Notes under the pieces: generated by a model
What the model saw: only the letters and a program-made list of their open reading frames with translations
The model's database searches: none
What the model was told of the DNA's origin: nothing
Shown here: positions 1-6,419 of the stretch, piece by piece
How the letters are laid out: every line of letters begins with the position of its first letter
How positions within the stretch are numbered: the first letter of the stretch is position 1
IMG/VR virus record: IMGVR_UViG_3300013094_000282
Coordinates: 1-23,510 of that record
Length of the DNA stretch: 23,510 nt
Source: a virus
Strand: one strand, 5' to 3'
Made by a program: the position numbers and the translations under genes

Positions 1-1
1 C

Positions 2-109
2 GCTGTTGGAGGAACGTCATTTTATCTCTGTAGTCATCCTACAATGTGGGTAACTTATATTTGTGTGGATAACACAGCAGGGAATTGTTTTGTAAAAGCG
101 TCAGTATAA
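2..109 (+). CDS. 3' end of a gene of unknown function (partial)
   Basis: An open frame enters from the left edge in frame 2 and gives 35 residues before a TAA stop. The visible C-terminus is rich in Val, Thr, Cys and aromatics and has the look of a beta-structured phage surface or tail protein, but no family can be named from so short a piece. The other two forward frames stop earlier, at about 33 and 53, so this is the longest one. It precedes a hairpin and a late promoter, which fits the end of a transcription unit. The coding call is plausible, not proven. Confidence 0.42.
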   Translation, partial: AVGGTSFYLCSHPTMWVTYICVDNTAGNCFVKASV

Positions 110-113
110 CAAT

Positions 114-130
114 CACTGCTATCAGCGGTG
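114..130 (+). terminator. hairpin after partial gene, possible weak terminator
   Basis: CACTGCT and AGCGGTG form a 7-bp stem (one G-U pair) around a 3-nt ATC loop, just after the stop codon at 109. Only TTT follows, not a long U-run, so termination would be weak. It could instead be an mRNA 3'-end or processing structure. Confidence 0.3.
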
Positions 131-160
131 TTTGGATATTTGGTAGCAGTTGCGTATAAC

Positions 161-168
161 GATAAATA
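161..168 (+). promoter_or_regulatory. T4-type late promoter motif
   Basis: GATAAATA matches the T4 late -10 element TATAAATA at 7 of 8 bases and lies 26 nt before the nuclease start codon. The same octamer recurs before several other genes here (5160, 7671, 10129), which supports a real promoter motif. It implies late expression of the nuclease. Confidence 0.6.
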
Positions 169-194
169 AAATACTAACATAAAGGATGTTAAAA

Positions 195-1028
195 ATGAAA
201 AAACTATTAGCAGGGTTATTTTTCGCCCTAGTAGCCGTAACAAGCACACAAGCCCTTGCTTGGAATCAACGTCAACCATTTCCGCCGGCACAATGTCAAG
301 CACATGCACCCTACGGATTTCCACAGACAGCTCGTCAACTACAACCATTATGCCAACAAGCATATCTAGTTGGCTACGATGCAGCTGCGAAGTTACCAAA
401 CTATGTAATGTATGAATTACTACCACAGAACGCATTAGGTTGTGTAGCACGTACCAACGCATTTGCCGCTAATCAATTTGTGCCTAACGGTGCTGTACCG
501 GGCGACTATGCAGGCACAGGCTACGATAAAGGACACATGGCTCCAGACGGTGACCTATCATGGGATCCACAAGTAGAGTATGAAAGTTTTTTAATGACAA
601 ATATGTCACCACAAGCCGGTTCTTTAAATCGCGGAATTTGGAAATTGTTGGAGACTTCTGTCCGCGGATGGTCAGTCCAGAGAAATCAGAGCTACACAGT
701 TATTGCGGGCGGCTTGTATGGTCCTGGCGATAAGACAATTGGTAAAGGTGTAGTTGTACCACATGGCTTCTACAAGATTGTTATCAATAACGCTACTAAA
801 GAAATCGCAGGTTGGGGATTCCCACACGTTGCTCCATATCCAAACTTGGGCAATGACCTAACTAAATTCCGTGTACCAATCGCTCAGATTGAACAACAAG
901 CTGGTATTAAGTATGCTTTCCCACAAGGTGCAGTTGAACTACAACCAGGTAAAGAATGGCCTGTAGATTTTGGCGCATTAACCAACGCTAAACGTGCTAA
1001 ATGTGGTGCGAACGCTTCTGCAGACTAA
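195..1028 (+). CDS. secreted DNA/RNA non-specific endonuclease (NUC1 family)
   Basis: Predicted sugar-non-specific nuclease of the Serratia/NucA beta-beta-alpha-metal family, cutting DNA and RNA outside the cytoplasm. Residues 1-22 form a classical Sec signal peptide (MKKLL start, hydrophobic core, cleavage after QALA). The active site is DKGH at 111-114 (family DRGH; H114 the likely general base), followed by the block TNMSPQ...LNRGIW at 135-149, with N145 the probable metal ligand and E153 nearby. At 277 aa it is full length for the family. ATG 195 is chosen over the in-frame ATG at 186 because AAAGGA at 181-186 sits 8 nt before 195 and because the signal peptide then starts cleanly. A late promoter motif precedes it. 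An exported nuclease is unusual for a lytic phage: it could act in the periplasm on incoming phage DNA or release nucleotides outside. Family call firm, biological role inferred. Confidence 0.88.
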   Translation: MKKLLAGLFFALVAVTSTQALAWNQRQPFPPAQCQAHAPYGFPQTARQLQPLCQQAYLVGYDAAAKLPNYVMYELLPQNALGCVARTNAFAANQFVPNGAVPGDYAGTGYDKGHMAPDGDLSWDPQVEYESFLMTNMSPQAGSLNRGIWKLLETSVRGWSVQRNQSYTVIAGGLYGPGDKTIGKGVVVPHGFYKIVINNATKEIAGWGFPHVAPYPNLGNDLTKFRVPIAQIEQQAGIKYAFPQGAVELQPGKEWPVDFGALTNAKRAKCGANASAD

Positions 1029-1043
1029 GGAATAAATATTGGT

Positions 1044-1925
1044 ATGAAAACATTTCCGTACCAGACATTTGCTAGCCTTTGCGAAGCATATATCGCAGAG
1101 GTTAGCACTTCACTAAATCTAGTAAAACAGCAACCAGGTGGCGATGCTGTTATCAAATACCTACACAGTAAACAAGGTTTAAGCCACGATCAAAGCTATC
1201 GTCCTGTAGATAAAATCTCCTGGAGTGATCTTAAAGGTAGCTATAGAGGAGCGTGGGTTATTATTATTGGTCAGAAGGGTGTAGGTGCTATTAGAGCCAG
1301 TGGAGGAACTACGGGCAGTTATGAAGCTATCGCAGTTGACCCCTCAGGCGAACTGCGTCACTTAAATGATAGTCGCGGCGGAAATATCCTAGATTTCTTT
1401 AAACCATTACTTGGTAAGTTTAACAAATACTACGTTGGGTCAAACACAACTGCAGTAAAAGACAAACAAAAACAACGTGATTGGAATCAATCATCTCCTG
1501 CGAGCCAAGTAGATAAAACTACAATTATTAAAAAATTCAAACCATTGTGGGTCAAAGCCATGACAGCAGCTCTAGCTGATGTTAAAGGTATGGCACAAAC
1601 AATGATTAAAAACGATTCTTACGATAAAGCAGAAAAGAAGCTATCTCTATGTAGAAGTTTAGAAAATGCGATCGATGCTGTTGAATCTGGCGATACTGAT
1701 ATTCCAGGCATTATCGGCAAAGCTGTTAACTCAGGAATACTAATGGCTGCAAGTCATCACTATCCAGAAGAAACTGGAGAAATTAATCGTGGACGTTACG
1801 GTGGTGATCTTAGTACAGAAAGACAAGAAGGTCCTCAGAAATTACTAGCAGATATCGCAGGTGGCGATACTGCAAAATTAGGTACAATATTAAGCTTCTT
1901 TAAAAGGAGTTTAATGACATCATGA
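1044..1925 (+). CDS. unknown protein, possible internal head protein
   Basis: A 293-residue soluble protein with no membrane segment and no recognised domain. The first 20 residues hold two (I/L)-x-E sites, LCE (12-14) and IAE (17-19), and begin MKTF, recalling the MKTYQEF start of T4 internal proteins, which the prohead protease gp21 cuts after (L/I)-x-E. This suggests, but does not prove, packaging in the head. The middle is mixed alpha/beta; residues from about 165 on are mostly helical and Lys-rich. Its stop overlaps the next start by 4 nt (ATGA), so the two are translationally coupled. An AATAAATA at 1031-1038 lies too close to the ATG to serve clearly as its promoter. Function unknown. 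Confidence 0.8.
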   Translation: MKTFPYQTFASLCEAYIAEVSTSLNLVKQQPGGDAVIKYLHSKQGLSHDQSYRPVDKISWSDLKGSYRGAWVIIIGQKGVGAIRASGGTTGSYEAIAVDPSGELRHLNDSRGGNILDFFKPLLGKFNKYYVGSNTTAVKDKQKQRDWNQSSPASQVDKTTIIKKFKPLWVKAMTAALADVKGMAQTMIKNDSYDKAEKKLSLCRSLENAIDAVESGDTDIPGIIGKAVNSGILMAASHHYPEETGEINRGRYGGDLSTERQEGPQKLLADIAGGDTAKLGTILSFFKRSLMTS

Positions 1926-3046
1926 GAATAACACAATTATTTGAAGCCAACGTGGCTGCTAAAATTAAAGATCCAAAAACGATCAAGCAGATTAGAATCG
2001 CTATGAGCCACGACTCTACATTACCTAGAGCCGCTGTAGCTAGATTAGGTCCAAAGCCAGATGATCAAAGTATTTTAGCGTTATGGAGTACATTACTTGA
2101 TAAAAGTTTATCAAACACACAGTACGGTGATATTAGCCAAGATGGTAAATTTGATGAATGGCTAACACGTTTATATATTAACGGTCAGATTGACTACGAA
2201 GATATGAACGGTGAAGGTGGTGATGCACTAGGTGCATGGAAAGCTCTAAGTATTCGTGGACGTCTAAAAGAAAAAGACCAAGACTTTAATAAATTTAAAA
2301 GCCTACGCCAAATACAGCGAATCACTAACGATCGCGAGTATCGTGATGAACTACGTAGAATCCAAGATTCAGAAACTATTGAAAAACACAAACGTGAAAA
2401 GAAAGAAATTACGATTCTTGATAACGAGCGTTTCCTAGTAACAGTACCTATGAACTATGGTGCTTGCTATACATTTAACAATTCACACGGATTTAGAGCT
2501 AGCTTCTGTACAGGTAGTAGCTCAGGACTAACTTGGTTTAATCGTTATGCTGATGACGGTCCTATCGTTTCAATCTTTGATAAAGAACATGCAGATGATG
2601 TAAACGGTAAATGGCAGATGCATGCCCCAACTGATCAGTTAAACAACGGTGACCAAAGTATTAGTCGCAGTCGCGGCGATGCTAAGTTTGCTGAGTTGTT
2701 CCCAGGTCTAATGAAAGAAATCATTAAGGCATTAAAAGCACACGCTGCTGAAATCAAAGCCAACAGCGAAGATATCGTTAGGGGCGGATATGATGTAGAT
2801 AAAGCTGCTAAAGATATTGAACAAAAATTCCCATTGTCATACGCATCTGGTAAAGAACCTGAGCCAGAACCAGAAGAAGAGCCAGGGCAAGAAAGAGCTT
2901 ATCTAGTAACATTGATCAGCACTGGACGTCAAGCTCGTGTTCCAGCTACAAGTGAACAAGACGCTATCCAGCGTGTAATTGCACGTCACCCAACGATCAC
3001 TCCAGATCAGTTACGTGTAGATGGTCTAGCACCACAAGAAGTATAA
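1922..3046 (+). CDS. large unknown phage protein with LFE N-terminus
   Basis: A 374-residue protein coupled to the gene before it by an ATGA overlap. The N-terminus MRITQLFEA carries an (L/I)-x-E site at residues 6-8, a possible prohead-protease and head-targeting signal. Residues about 125-165 are charged and helical. The centre (about 175-250) has Cys/Trp/Asn-rich segments such as YGACYTFNN and GLTWFNRYADDGP, then GKWQMHAPTDQ, resembling a family of phage proteins of unknown function with a WCTA-like core; I cannot confirm that match. A Pro/Glu linker (near 312-325) separates a small C-terminal domain (about 326-374) that reads like a substrate- or peptide-binding module. No catalytic motif is evident. 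Probably virion-associated, by inference from position and N-terminus only. Confidence 0.78.
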   Translation: MRITQLFEANVAAKIKDPKTIKQIRIAMSHDSTLPRAAVARLGPKPDDQSILALWSTLLDKSLSNTQYGDISQDGKFDEWLTRLYINGQIDYEDMNGEGGDALGAWKALSIRGRLKEKDQDFNKFKSLRQIQRITNDREYRDELRRIQDSETIEKHKREKKEITILDNERFLVTVPMNYGACYTFNNSHGFRASFCTGSSSGLTWFNRYADDGPIVSIFDKEHADDVNGKWQMHAPTDQLNNGDQSISRSRGDAKFAELFPGLMKEIIKALKAHAAEIKANSEDIVRGGYDVDKAAKDIEQKFPLSYASGKEPEPEPEEEPGQERAYLVTLISTGRQARVPATSEQDAIQRVIARHPTITPDQLRVDGLAPQEV

Positions 3047-3052
3047 TGAATA

Positions 3053-3175
3053 ATGAATATCCAGTCTATCCAGAAGACGACGGTTACGACACTCCAAAAA
3101 ATCCTTACAGCCCTGTTTAACGGGCTTGTAATGCTTGGATGTGGATTAGCCGGAATAGAATACACAAACCCTTAG
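3053..3175 (+). CDS. possible 40-residue membrane peptide
   Basis: A short frame giving 40 residues, the second half hydrophobic (ILTALFNGLVMLGCGLAG) and able to span a membrane. An alternative frame, 3046-3120, overlaps it, encodes 24 Pro/Tyr/Asp-rich residues and starts on the TAATG of the preceding stop, so it would be translationally coupled. Only one, or neither, is likely real; neither has a good ribosome-binding site. The region also folds into hairpins (AGCCC at 3109-3113 with GGGCT at 3122-3126). Recorded as tentative. Confidence 0.3.
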   Translation: MNIQSIQKTTVTTLQKILTALFNGLVMLGCGLAGIEYTNP

Positions 3176-3259
3176 GACCGTTAATCTTTACGGGTGTGTA
3201 GGAGGCTCCTGCCACATTGTATAACGCCATTTACAATTAAAGTGGAGCAACTATTCAAG
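3176..3259 (+). other. gene-free structured segment, possible small RNA or 3' UTR
   Basis: No convincing gene lies between 3175 and the terminator. Inverted repeats are visible: AGGA/TCCT around GGC (3200-3210), and CCAC plus ATTGTA (3212-3221) against TACAAT plus GTGG (3232-3245) with a TAAA bulge. With the terminator that follows this gives two stem-loops and a terminator, the shape of a small structured RNA. It resembles no RNA family I know and has no clear promoter of its own, so a processed 3' UTR is as likely. Confidence 0.3.
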
Positions 3260-3290
3260 AGAAAGCCCCAATTAAGGGGCTTTCTGCTTT
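3260..3290. terminator. bidirectional intrinsic terminator between convergent operons
   Basis: AGAAAGCCCC and GGGGCTTTCT form a perfect 10-bp stem with a 6-nt loop. U-rich tails occur on both sides (TTTCTGCTTT forward, TTTCTCTTG reverse). It separates the forward genes ending at 3046 from the reverse genes ending at 3335 and can serve both. Confidence 0.85.
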
Positions 3291-3334
3291 ACGGTATAGT
3301 ATAGTAAACTTATATTGGCTACGCCTAAATAATA

Positions 3335-3601
3335 TTATTTTTTTGCGCCTGTGTTTACAAAAGCATACATTTTTTCCGCTGCTTCAAGAACTTTATCAAG
3401 TCCTGGAAACTCTGGCATACCAACTTGTGTAACGATCTGACCTGTCTTCTCGTCACGTTTTGCTGACATTTCCCAACCAGCGAACTTAGTAGTATATTCA
3501 GCTTGCACTAGGTCTTTGGCCATTGCTAGGATATCTGTACGGATTTCGTAACCGTTTTTATTAAACTTAACTTCTGGTAGTTTTGGTGTATTCTCTGACA
3601 T
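3335..3601 (-). CDS. conserved small phage protein of unknown function
   Basis: An 88-residue acidic/basic soluble protein with a basic C-terminus (GAKK). Motifs EVKFNKNGYEIR (10-21) and GWEMSAKRDE (42-51) recall a small protein common in aquatic T4-like phages, by memory only. Its start lies 2 nt after the stop of the phasin-like gene, so the two form one operon read from the promoter at 3871-3899. The pairing with a phasin-like protein is the only functional hint. A 14-bp palindrome, AAATAATATTATTT (3327-3340), overlaps its stop codon. Confidence 0.8.
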   Translation of the reverse strand: MSENTPKLPEVKFNKNGYEIRTDILAMAKDLVQAEYTTKFAGWEMSAKRDEKTGQIVTQVGMPEFPGLDKVLEAAEKMYAFVNTGAKK

Positions 3602-3603
3602 GA

Positions 3604-3810
3604 TTAAGCTGCCTTCTTGTAAATTGCATCGCCTGCATTTTTAACAAATGCTTGAGCAATATCTAACGTGCTTTGTACTGAGCCTTTAGCAAACTTAGTC
3701 TGTGCATCAACTAGTTTTACAAGTTCTGCTTTGAATTTAGCGTCTTGAACGAATGTCTCAACGAATGTCTTTTTGCTATCTTGGATAGCGTCGATGATTT
3801 GATTAAACAT
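3604..3810 (-). CDS. phasin-like small helical protein
   Basis: A 68-residue, almost wholly helical amphipathic protein. The pattern (FNQIIDAIQDSKKTFVETF, then ELVKLVDAQTKFAKG and AQAFVKNAGDAIYKKA) resembles phasins, which coat polyhydroxyalkanoate granules. It is shorter than usual bacterial phasins (about 110-190 aa), so it may bind lipid or protein surfaces rather than do the full job. AGGAG at 3817-3821 (reverse strand) sits 6 nt before the ATG. First gene of a two-gene operon with a sigma70-like promoter, hence probably expressed early by host polymerase. Phasin relation is moderate; the role is unknown. Confidence 0.72.
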   Translation of the reverse strand: MFNQIIDAIQDSKKTFVETFVQDAKFKAELVKLVDAQTKFAKGSVQSTLDIAQAFVKNAGDAIYKKAA

Positions 3811-3870
3811 TTTAATTCTCCTGTGTGTTAATGTTTGTGTGTTGACAGCAATTTGTTGTCTACTTTATTT

Positions 3871-3899
3871 ATTATAGAGATATCACTTTAGTAGATCAA
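3871..3899 (-). promoter_or_regulatory. sigma70-type promoter, reverse strand
   Basis: On the reverse strand TTGATC (3894-3899), a 17-bp spacer and a perfect TATAAT (3871-3876). It lies partly inside the 3' end of the acetyltransferase gene and drives the phasin-like operon. An overlapping AATAAATA on the same strand (3865-3872) could add late transcription. Confidence 0.7.
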
Positions 3900-4437
3900 G
3901 TGGTTTGGCAAACCTCTTGCCTAGATAATCTATGACAGCTAAATTGCTGTCTACTTGTTCATTCATGTATGTCTTGATGTTAGGGCTATCTAGTTCTATG
4001 TCTGCTAGTGTTTCACCATGCTCTGAATGTATATGGATACCATTCTTTAAGCACAGGTGTTTGATAGCACCGTTAGTGGCTAGACAAACCATACAGCCTT
4101 TGAGCTTGTTATGTATGCGGCACCATTGGATGCAACGCTTCATCAGCTTATCGCCCATACCCTGTCCTTGGTATTCTTTAAGTACAGAGAAAGCCAGTTC
4201 TAGTTCGCCTTGTAGAGCAATATGTCCTATTGCTACGAACTCTAACTGATTATTTTCTATACAAAAAAGAATATTGTGTGTAGGATCGGCTTCAAACTTA
4301 TCGCAAAGTGCGTCAAGAGCGGAGTCGCTGATCGGATACCCAAACCTGAGTATCTTAGAATCGGCATCCAGGGACTTAAGATGTGTACGATACTTGCCAT
4401 ACTCATGTGGCAATACACGGCGGACTGTTGTAAGCAT
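3883..4437 (-). CDS. GNAT family N-acetyltransferase
   Basis: A 184-residue acetyl-CoA-dependent acetyltransferase of the GNAT fold. The acetyl-CoA pyrophosphate-binding motif A is QGQGMG at residues 90-95 (Q/R-x-x-G-x-G/A), preceded by the beta-strand ELELAFSVL and followed by the helix GDKLMKRCIQWC. A later strand and helix, MVCLATNGAIKHLCLKNG (116-133), fits the C-terminal half of the fold. The substrate cannot be read from sequence; phage GNATs may modify host proteins, small molecules or toxins. Last gene of a three-gene reverse operon, starting 3 nt after the 30-residue gene. It contains the promoter for the next operon near its end. Confidence 0.85.
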   Translation of the reverse strand: MLTTVRRVLPHEYGKYRTHLKSLDADSKILRFGYPISDSALDALCDKFEADPTHNILFCIENNQLEFVAIGHIALQGELELAFSVLKEYQGQGMGDKLMKRCIQWCRIHNKLKGCMVCLATNGAIKHLCLKNGIHIHSEHGETLADIELDSPNIKTYMNEQVDSNLAVIDYLGKRFAKPLDLLK

Positions 4438-4440
4438 CGT

Positions 4441-4533
4441 TTAATACCAGTGATACCCTTGGACACGGGCCTTTGCAGCTTCTGTACGAGCTTCAACAAA
4501 TGCGTTCCAGATATTGATAAGAACTCGTTTCAT
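4441..4533 (-). CDS. 30-residue protein of unknown function
   Basis: Reads MKRVLINIWNAF..., ends GYHWY, amphipathic and helical, with an Ala/Glu/Arg-rich centre. It starts on an ATGA overlap with the stop of the gene before and ends 3 nt before the acetyltransferase start, so coupling and spacing support a real gene despite the size. The N-terminal pattern NAFVEAR resembles very small proteins of proteobacteria and their phages; function unknown. Confidence 0.6.
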   Translation of the reverse strand: MKRVLINIWNAFVEARTEAAKARVQGYHWY

Positions 4534-4685
4534 AGACCGCGCCCCCAATACATACCGTTACCTTGTTCGTATTGATGTGTCCAATACTCTACTTCAGCGG
4601 CATTGGTTGGACGTTTGCTGTTGATAAATGCTTCTAATGCGGATTGTTGGCTAGGATTAAGCCATGATAATAATTTTTTAAACAT
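4530..4685 (-). CDS. small DUF3563-like protein
   Basis: A 51-residue protein beginning MFKKLLSWLNPSQQ, with the core FINSKRPTNAAEVEYW and a Gly-rich tail. The N-terminal helix plus the segment ending in AEVEYW resemble the DUF3563 group of proteobacterial and phage small proteins; function unknown. The start at 4685 is chosen over the upstream in-frame ATG at 4742 because AGGAAA lies about 7 nt before it and because 4742 falls inside the promoter -10 element. First gene of a tight three-gene operon with the 30-residue protein and the acetyltransferase. Confidence 0.72.
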   Translation of the reverse strand: MFKKLLSWLNPSQQSALEAFINSKRPTNAAEVEYWTHQYEQGNGMYWGRGL

Positions 4686-4740
4686 TTTGTGTTTTCCTGT
4701 ATGTGTATGTAGACTCATGGTTTCTACTGAGTATTTAGTC

Positions 4741-4769
4741 ACTATATATTACAACGAGATTAAAGTCAA
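4741..4769 (-). promoter_or_regulatory. sigma70-type promoter for reverse operon
   Basis: On the reverse strand TTGACT (4764-4769), a 17-bp spacer and TATAGT (4741-4746): 5/6 matches to both consensus boxes. It precedes the DUF3563-like/acetyltransferase operon. Its -35 box lies 2 bp from the -35 box of the forward promoter. Confidence 0.72.
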
Positions 4770-4771
4770 CA

Positions 4772-4800
4772 TTGTATATTACCAAAATAAAATGTATAAT
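4772..4800 (+). promoter_or_regulatory. sigma70-type promoter, forward
   Basis: TTGTAT (4772-4777), a 17-bp spacer and a perfect TATAAT (4795-4800), forming a back-to-back pair with the reverse promoter. It should drive the gene at 4840. An AATAAATA motif at 4814-4821 may add late expression. Confidence 0.68.
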
Positions 4801-4839
4801 TGATTACAGGAGCAATAAATAAACTTAAAGGAAACTATA

Positions 4840-5139
4840 GTGAAAAGACTCACCCGTAGCTTATTAGAAGAACTTAACGATATTGCTGTTAAAAAGGATA
4901 CAGAAACGGTAATTGAAAGCCGTGCTGTACACGTTATTAATAGTGCTATTAATTTGTTAAGCCTTATACGAGAAAACTTTGATCCAGAGATGGCCTACGA
5001 GTTAGAGCGCCGCTTCCTTAATTCAATCAAGGGTGCAGACCCTGCTAAATTTACACGTGGTATCCGCAAGCTACGTGACTCAAAAGACACTAAAAACAGC
5101 CTGATAATCATCGAAGGCGATCAAAAATCTGACGATTAG
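4840..5139 (+). CDS. conserved small helical protein of unknown function
   Basis: A 99-residue, charged, mostly helical protein with a GTG start preceded by AAAGGA (4827-4832). Features are SLLEELNDIAVKK near the N-terminus, a hydrophobic central helix (HVINSAINLLSLIRENF), then ELERRFLNSIKG and an acidic tail. It resembles small conserved proteins of T4-like aquatic phages; I know no function. It has its own sigma70-type promoter, facing away from the host-modification operon, which fits early or middle expression. No DNA-binding or catalytic motif is visible. Confidence 0.78.
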   Translation: MKRLTRSLLEELNDIAVKKDTETVIESRAVHVINSAINLLSLIRENFDPEMAYELERRFLNSIKGADPAKFTRGIRKLRDSKDTKNSLIIIEGDQKSDD

Positions 5140-5159
5140 AGCTGGTTTTTCCTTACTCG

Positions 5160-5167
5160 GATAAATA
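5160..5167 (+). promoter_or_regulatory. T4-type late promoter motif
   Basis: GATAAATA followed by C. Transcription should begin around 5173, just before a strong hairpin at 5179-5195 in the leader of the gene at 5222. Confidence 0.65.
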
Positions 5168-5178
5168 CTCATACCAAA

Positions 5179-5195
5179 TACTCCGGAGCGGAGTA
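5179..5195 (+). promoter_or_regulatory. 5'-leader hairpin of late structural gene
   Basis: TACTCCG and CGGAGTA form a perfect 7-bp stem with a GAG loop, within a few nt of the predicted late transcript start and 26 nt before the start codon. 5'-terminal hairpins are known to stabilise phage and bacterial mRNAs; that role is inferred here. Confidence 0.6.
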
Positions 5196-5221
5196 GACAT
5201 ATCGAGATAAAGGAGAAAATT

Positions 5222-5629
5222 ATGTCATTAGGAATCACAAGAAAAAATGGTTACGTAAAACCAGGTAGCTTTTATGGTTACCAAACACGTTACTTCACAG
5301 TAGCAGGCGCAGGCTTCTATACAGATGCTTCAACTGGTTACACAAACTATGTATCAAACAGCGTATTTGAAAATGCTGTTCGTGGTGCAGAGCAATTAGC
5401 TTCTATCACTATCGTTGGTACACCAACATCAGCTGGTTTCACAATCGCTGTTGATGGCGACACACTATACGGTCGTGATGACGCAACTGGTTATGCTGCC
5501 GATGGTTCAGCTGTTGATTTAGCTGGCGCTATCTATGCTGCTTCTGGTAACACATGTACAGTTACTGAAGTTATTCTATCAGGTGTGGGCTTCACAGCTG
5601 GTACAGTTGCTCCATACAGCAACATCTAA
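5222..5629 (+). CDS. probable abundant virion protein (decoration-type)
   Basis: A 135-residue, Gly/Ala/Thr/Tyr-rich, beta-predicted protein without membrane segments or cysteine-rich motifs (one Cys). The composition, with many short Gly-bounded strands, is typical of capsid decoration or tail surface proteins. It is a single-gene unit with its own late promoter motif, a 5'-leader hairpin, a strong ribosome-binding site (AAAGGAG 9 nt before ATG) and its own terminator, an architecture suited to very high expression. I do not recognise the family. A head-decoration (Hoc/Soc-like) role is inference; a tail or fibre component is possible. Confidence 0.8.
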   Translation: MSLGITRKNGYVKPGSFYGYQTRYFTVAGAGFYTDASTGYTNYVSNSVFENAVRGAEQLASITIVGTPTSAGFTIAVDGDTLYGRDDATGYAADGSAVDLAGAIYAASGNTCTVTEVILSGVGFTAGTVAPYSNI

Positions 5630-5647
5630 TAGTTTTATTAGACTGGA

Positions 5648-5676
5648 AGAGGGAGTTTTTAACTCCCTTTTCTTTT
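5648..5676 (+). terminator. intrinsic terminator after the 5222 gene
   Basis: AGGGAG (5650-5655) pairs with CTCCCT (5663-5668) around TTTTTAA, with flanking A/T pairs extending the stem, followed by TTTCTTTT. It isolates the 5222 gene from the next. Confidence 0.82.
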
Positions 5677-5679
5677 GAC

Positions 5680-5687
5680 CATAAATA
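5680..5687 (+). promoter_or_regulatory. T4-type late promoter motif
   Basis: CATAAATA followed by C, 17 nt before the ATG at 5705 and directly after the terminator, so a new late transcript starts here. Confidence 0.62.
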
Positions 5688-5704
5688 CATTATATAGGTA
5701 TATA

Positions 5705-6118
5705 ATGGACATCATAGAAATTAAAACTCTCATAGACATCACTAATACAGATGTTAGACGTATCAATCAAGGAACACAGATTGAGCTAGACCAATTCCGT
5801 AATTGGACTACTCTTACTCAGTGTATTGGTATGCGAGCCATTATGCTTTATGATAAAGACCCGTCAAGTGAAGTTGTTGATGTCAAAGGCATGGGCTTTG
5901 GTAGTGAATACAAAGGCAAACATCGTGTATGGACTTTTCAATTTAGAACAGACAGACAAAATGCTTTCCTTGAAAAAGCCGACCGTGTAGGCCTACTACG
6001 CATTGATTTAGACAAGATTCCTGTTATTGTAAAATTAACAGAAACAATAAATATACAACAAGCAGTCTTTGAGTTATTAGACCCAAAAATAACAAATACT
6101 GTTGTTAAGGCATTATAG
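5705..6118 (+). CDS. conserved T4-like phage protein of unknown function
   Basis: A 137-residue protein; the start at 5705 is preferred to the upstream in-frame TTG (5675), which lies in the terminator tail. AGG at 5696-5698 is the only ribosome-binding hint. The N-terminus MDIIEIKTLIDIT, the core VDVKGMGFGSEYKGKHRVWTF (split by strands) and the later VIVKLTETINIQQAVF match by memory a protein frequent in aquatic T4-like phages with no assigned role. Mixed alpha/beta, no signal peptide or catalytic motif. Expressed from a late promoter, hence probably structural or assembly-related. Confidence 0.8.
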   Translation: MDIIEIKTLIDITNTDVRRINQGTQIELDQFRNWTTLTQCIGMRAIMLYDKDPSSEVVDVKGMGFGSEYKGKHRVWTFQFRTDRQNAFLEKADRVGLLRIDLDKIPVIVKLTETINIQQAVFELLDPKITNTVVKAL

Positions 6119-6175
6119 GCATATTAGGCACAGTAAGCATAGTAAGATTAGAGAAAACTTATTTGGAGAAATAAT

Positions 6176-6418
6176 ATGTCGACATCCCCGACAACTGATT
6201 TAGAAAAAACAAGCCTTGAAGCACATGTTGATTTGTGTGCATTACGTTACGGACAATTAGATCAACGCCTAAGCAGCGTTGAATCAAAAATTACTACACT
6301 ACAAGATACTATTGAAAAGAGCCATCTAAGTATGGTTAAAGTATTAATAGGTACAGCAGGTACTGTTATCGTTGGTATACTATCAACCCTTGCTGTAGTA
6401 ATGACGAAAGTACATTAG
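6176..6418 (+). CDS. small coiled-coil protein with C-terminal membrane anchor (XhlA/holin-like)
   Basis: An 80-residue protein: residues 5-50 form a helix with heptad pattern (YGQLDQRLSSVESKITTLQD), and residues 54-76 are one hydrophobic membrane span (VLIGTAGTVIVGILSTLAVVM). This layout resembles hemolysin XhlA-type and other single-span holin-like phage proteins. A ribosome-binding site (GGAGAA) precedes it. A role in lysis or membrane change is inference; no partner endolysin is adjacent and the M15 peptidase lies 12 kb away. It ends 1 nt before the next start. Confidence 0.72.
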   Translation: MSTSPTTDLEKTSLEAHVDLCALRYGQLDQRLSSVESKITTLQDTIEKSHLSMVKVLIGTAGTVIVGILSTLAVVMTKVH

Positions 6419-6419
6419 T

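Noticed and set aside
5675-5704. Upstream TTG start for the gene at 5705
   Set aside because: It lies in the U-tract of the terminator and upstream of the late promoter motif; the ATG at 5705 is the first sensible start.
5701-5706. TATAAT over the start codon at 5705 with TTGACC at 5675 as a sigma70 promoter
   Set aside because: The spacer is 20 bp, too long, and the -10 box covers the start codon.
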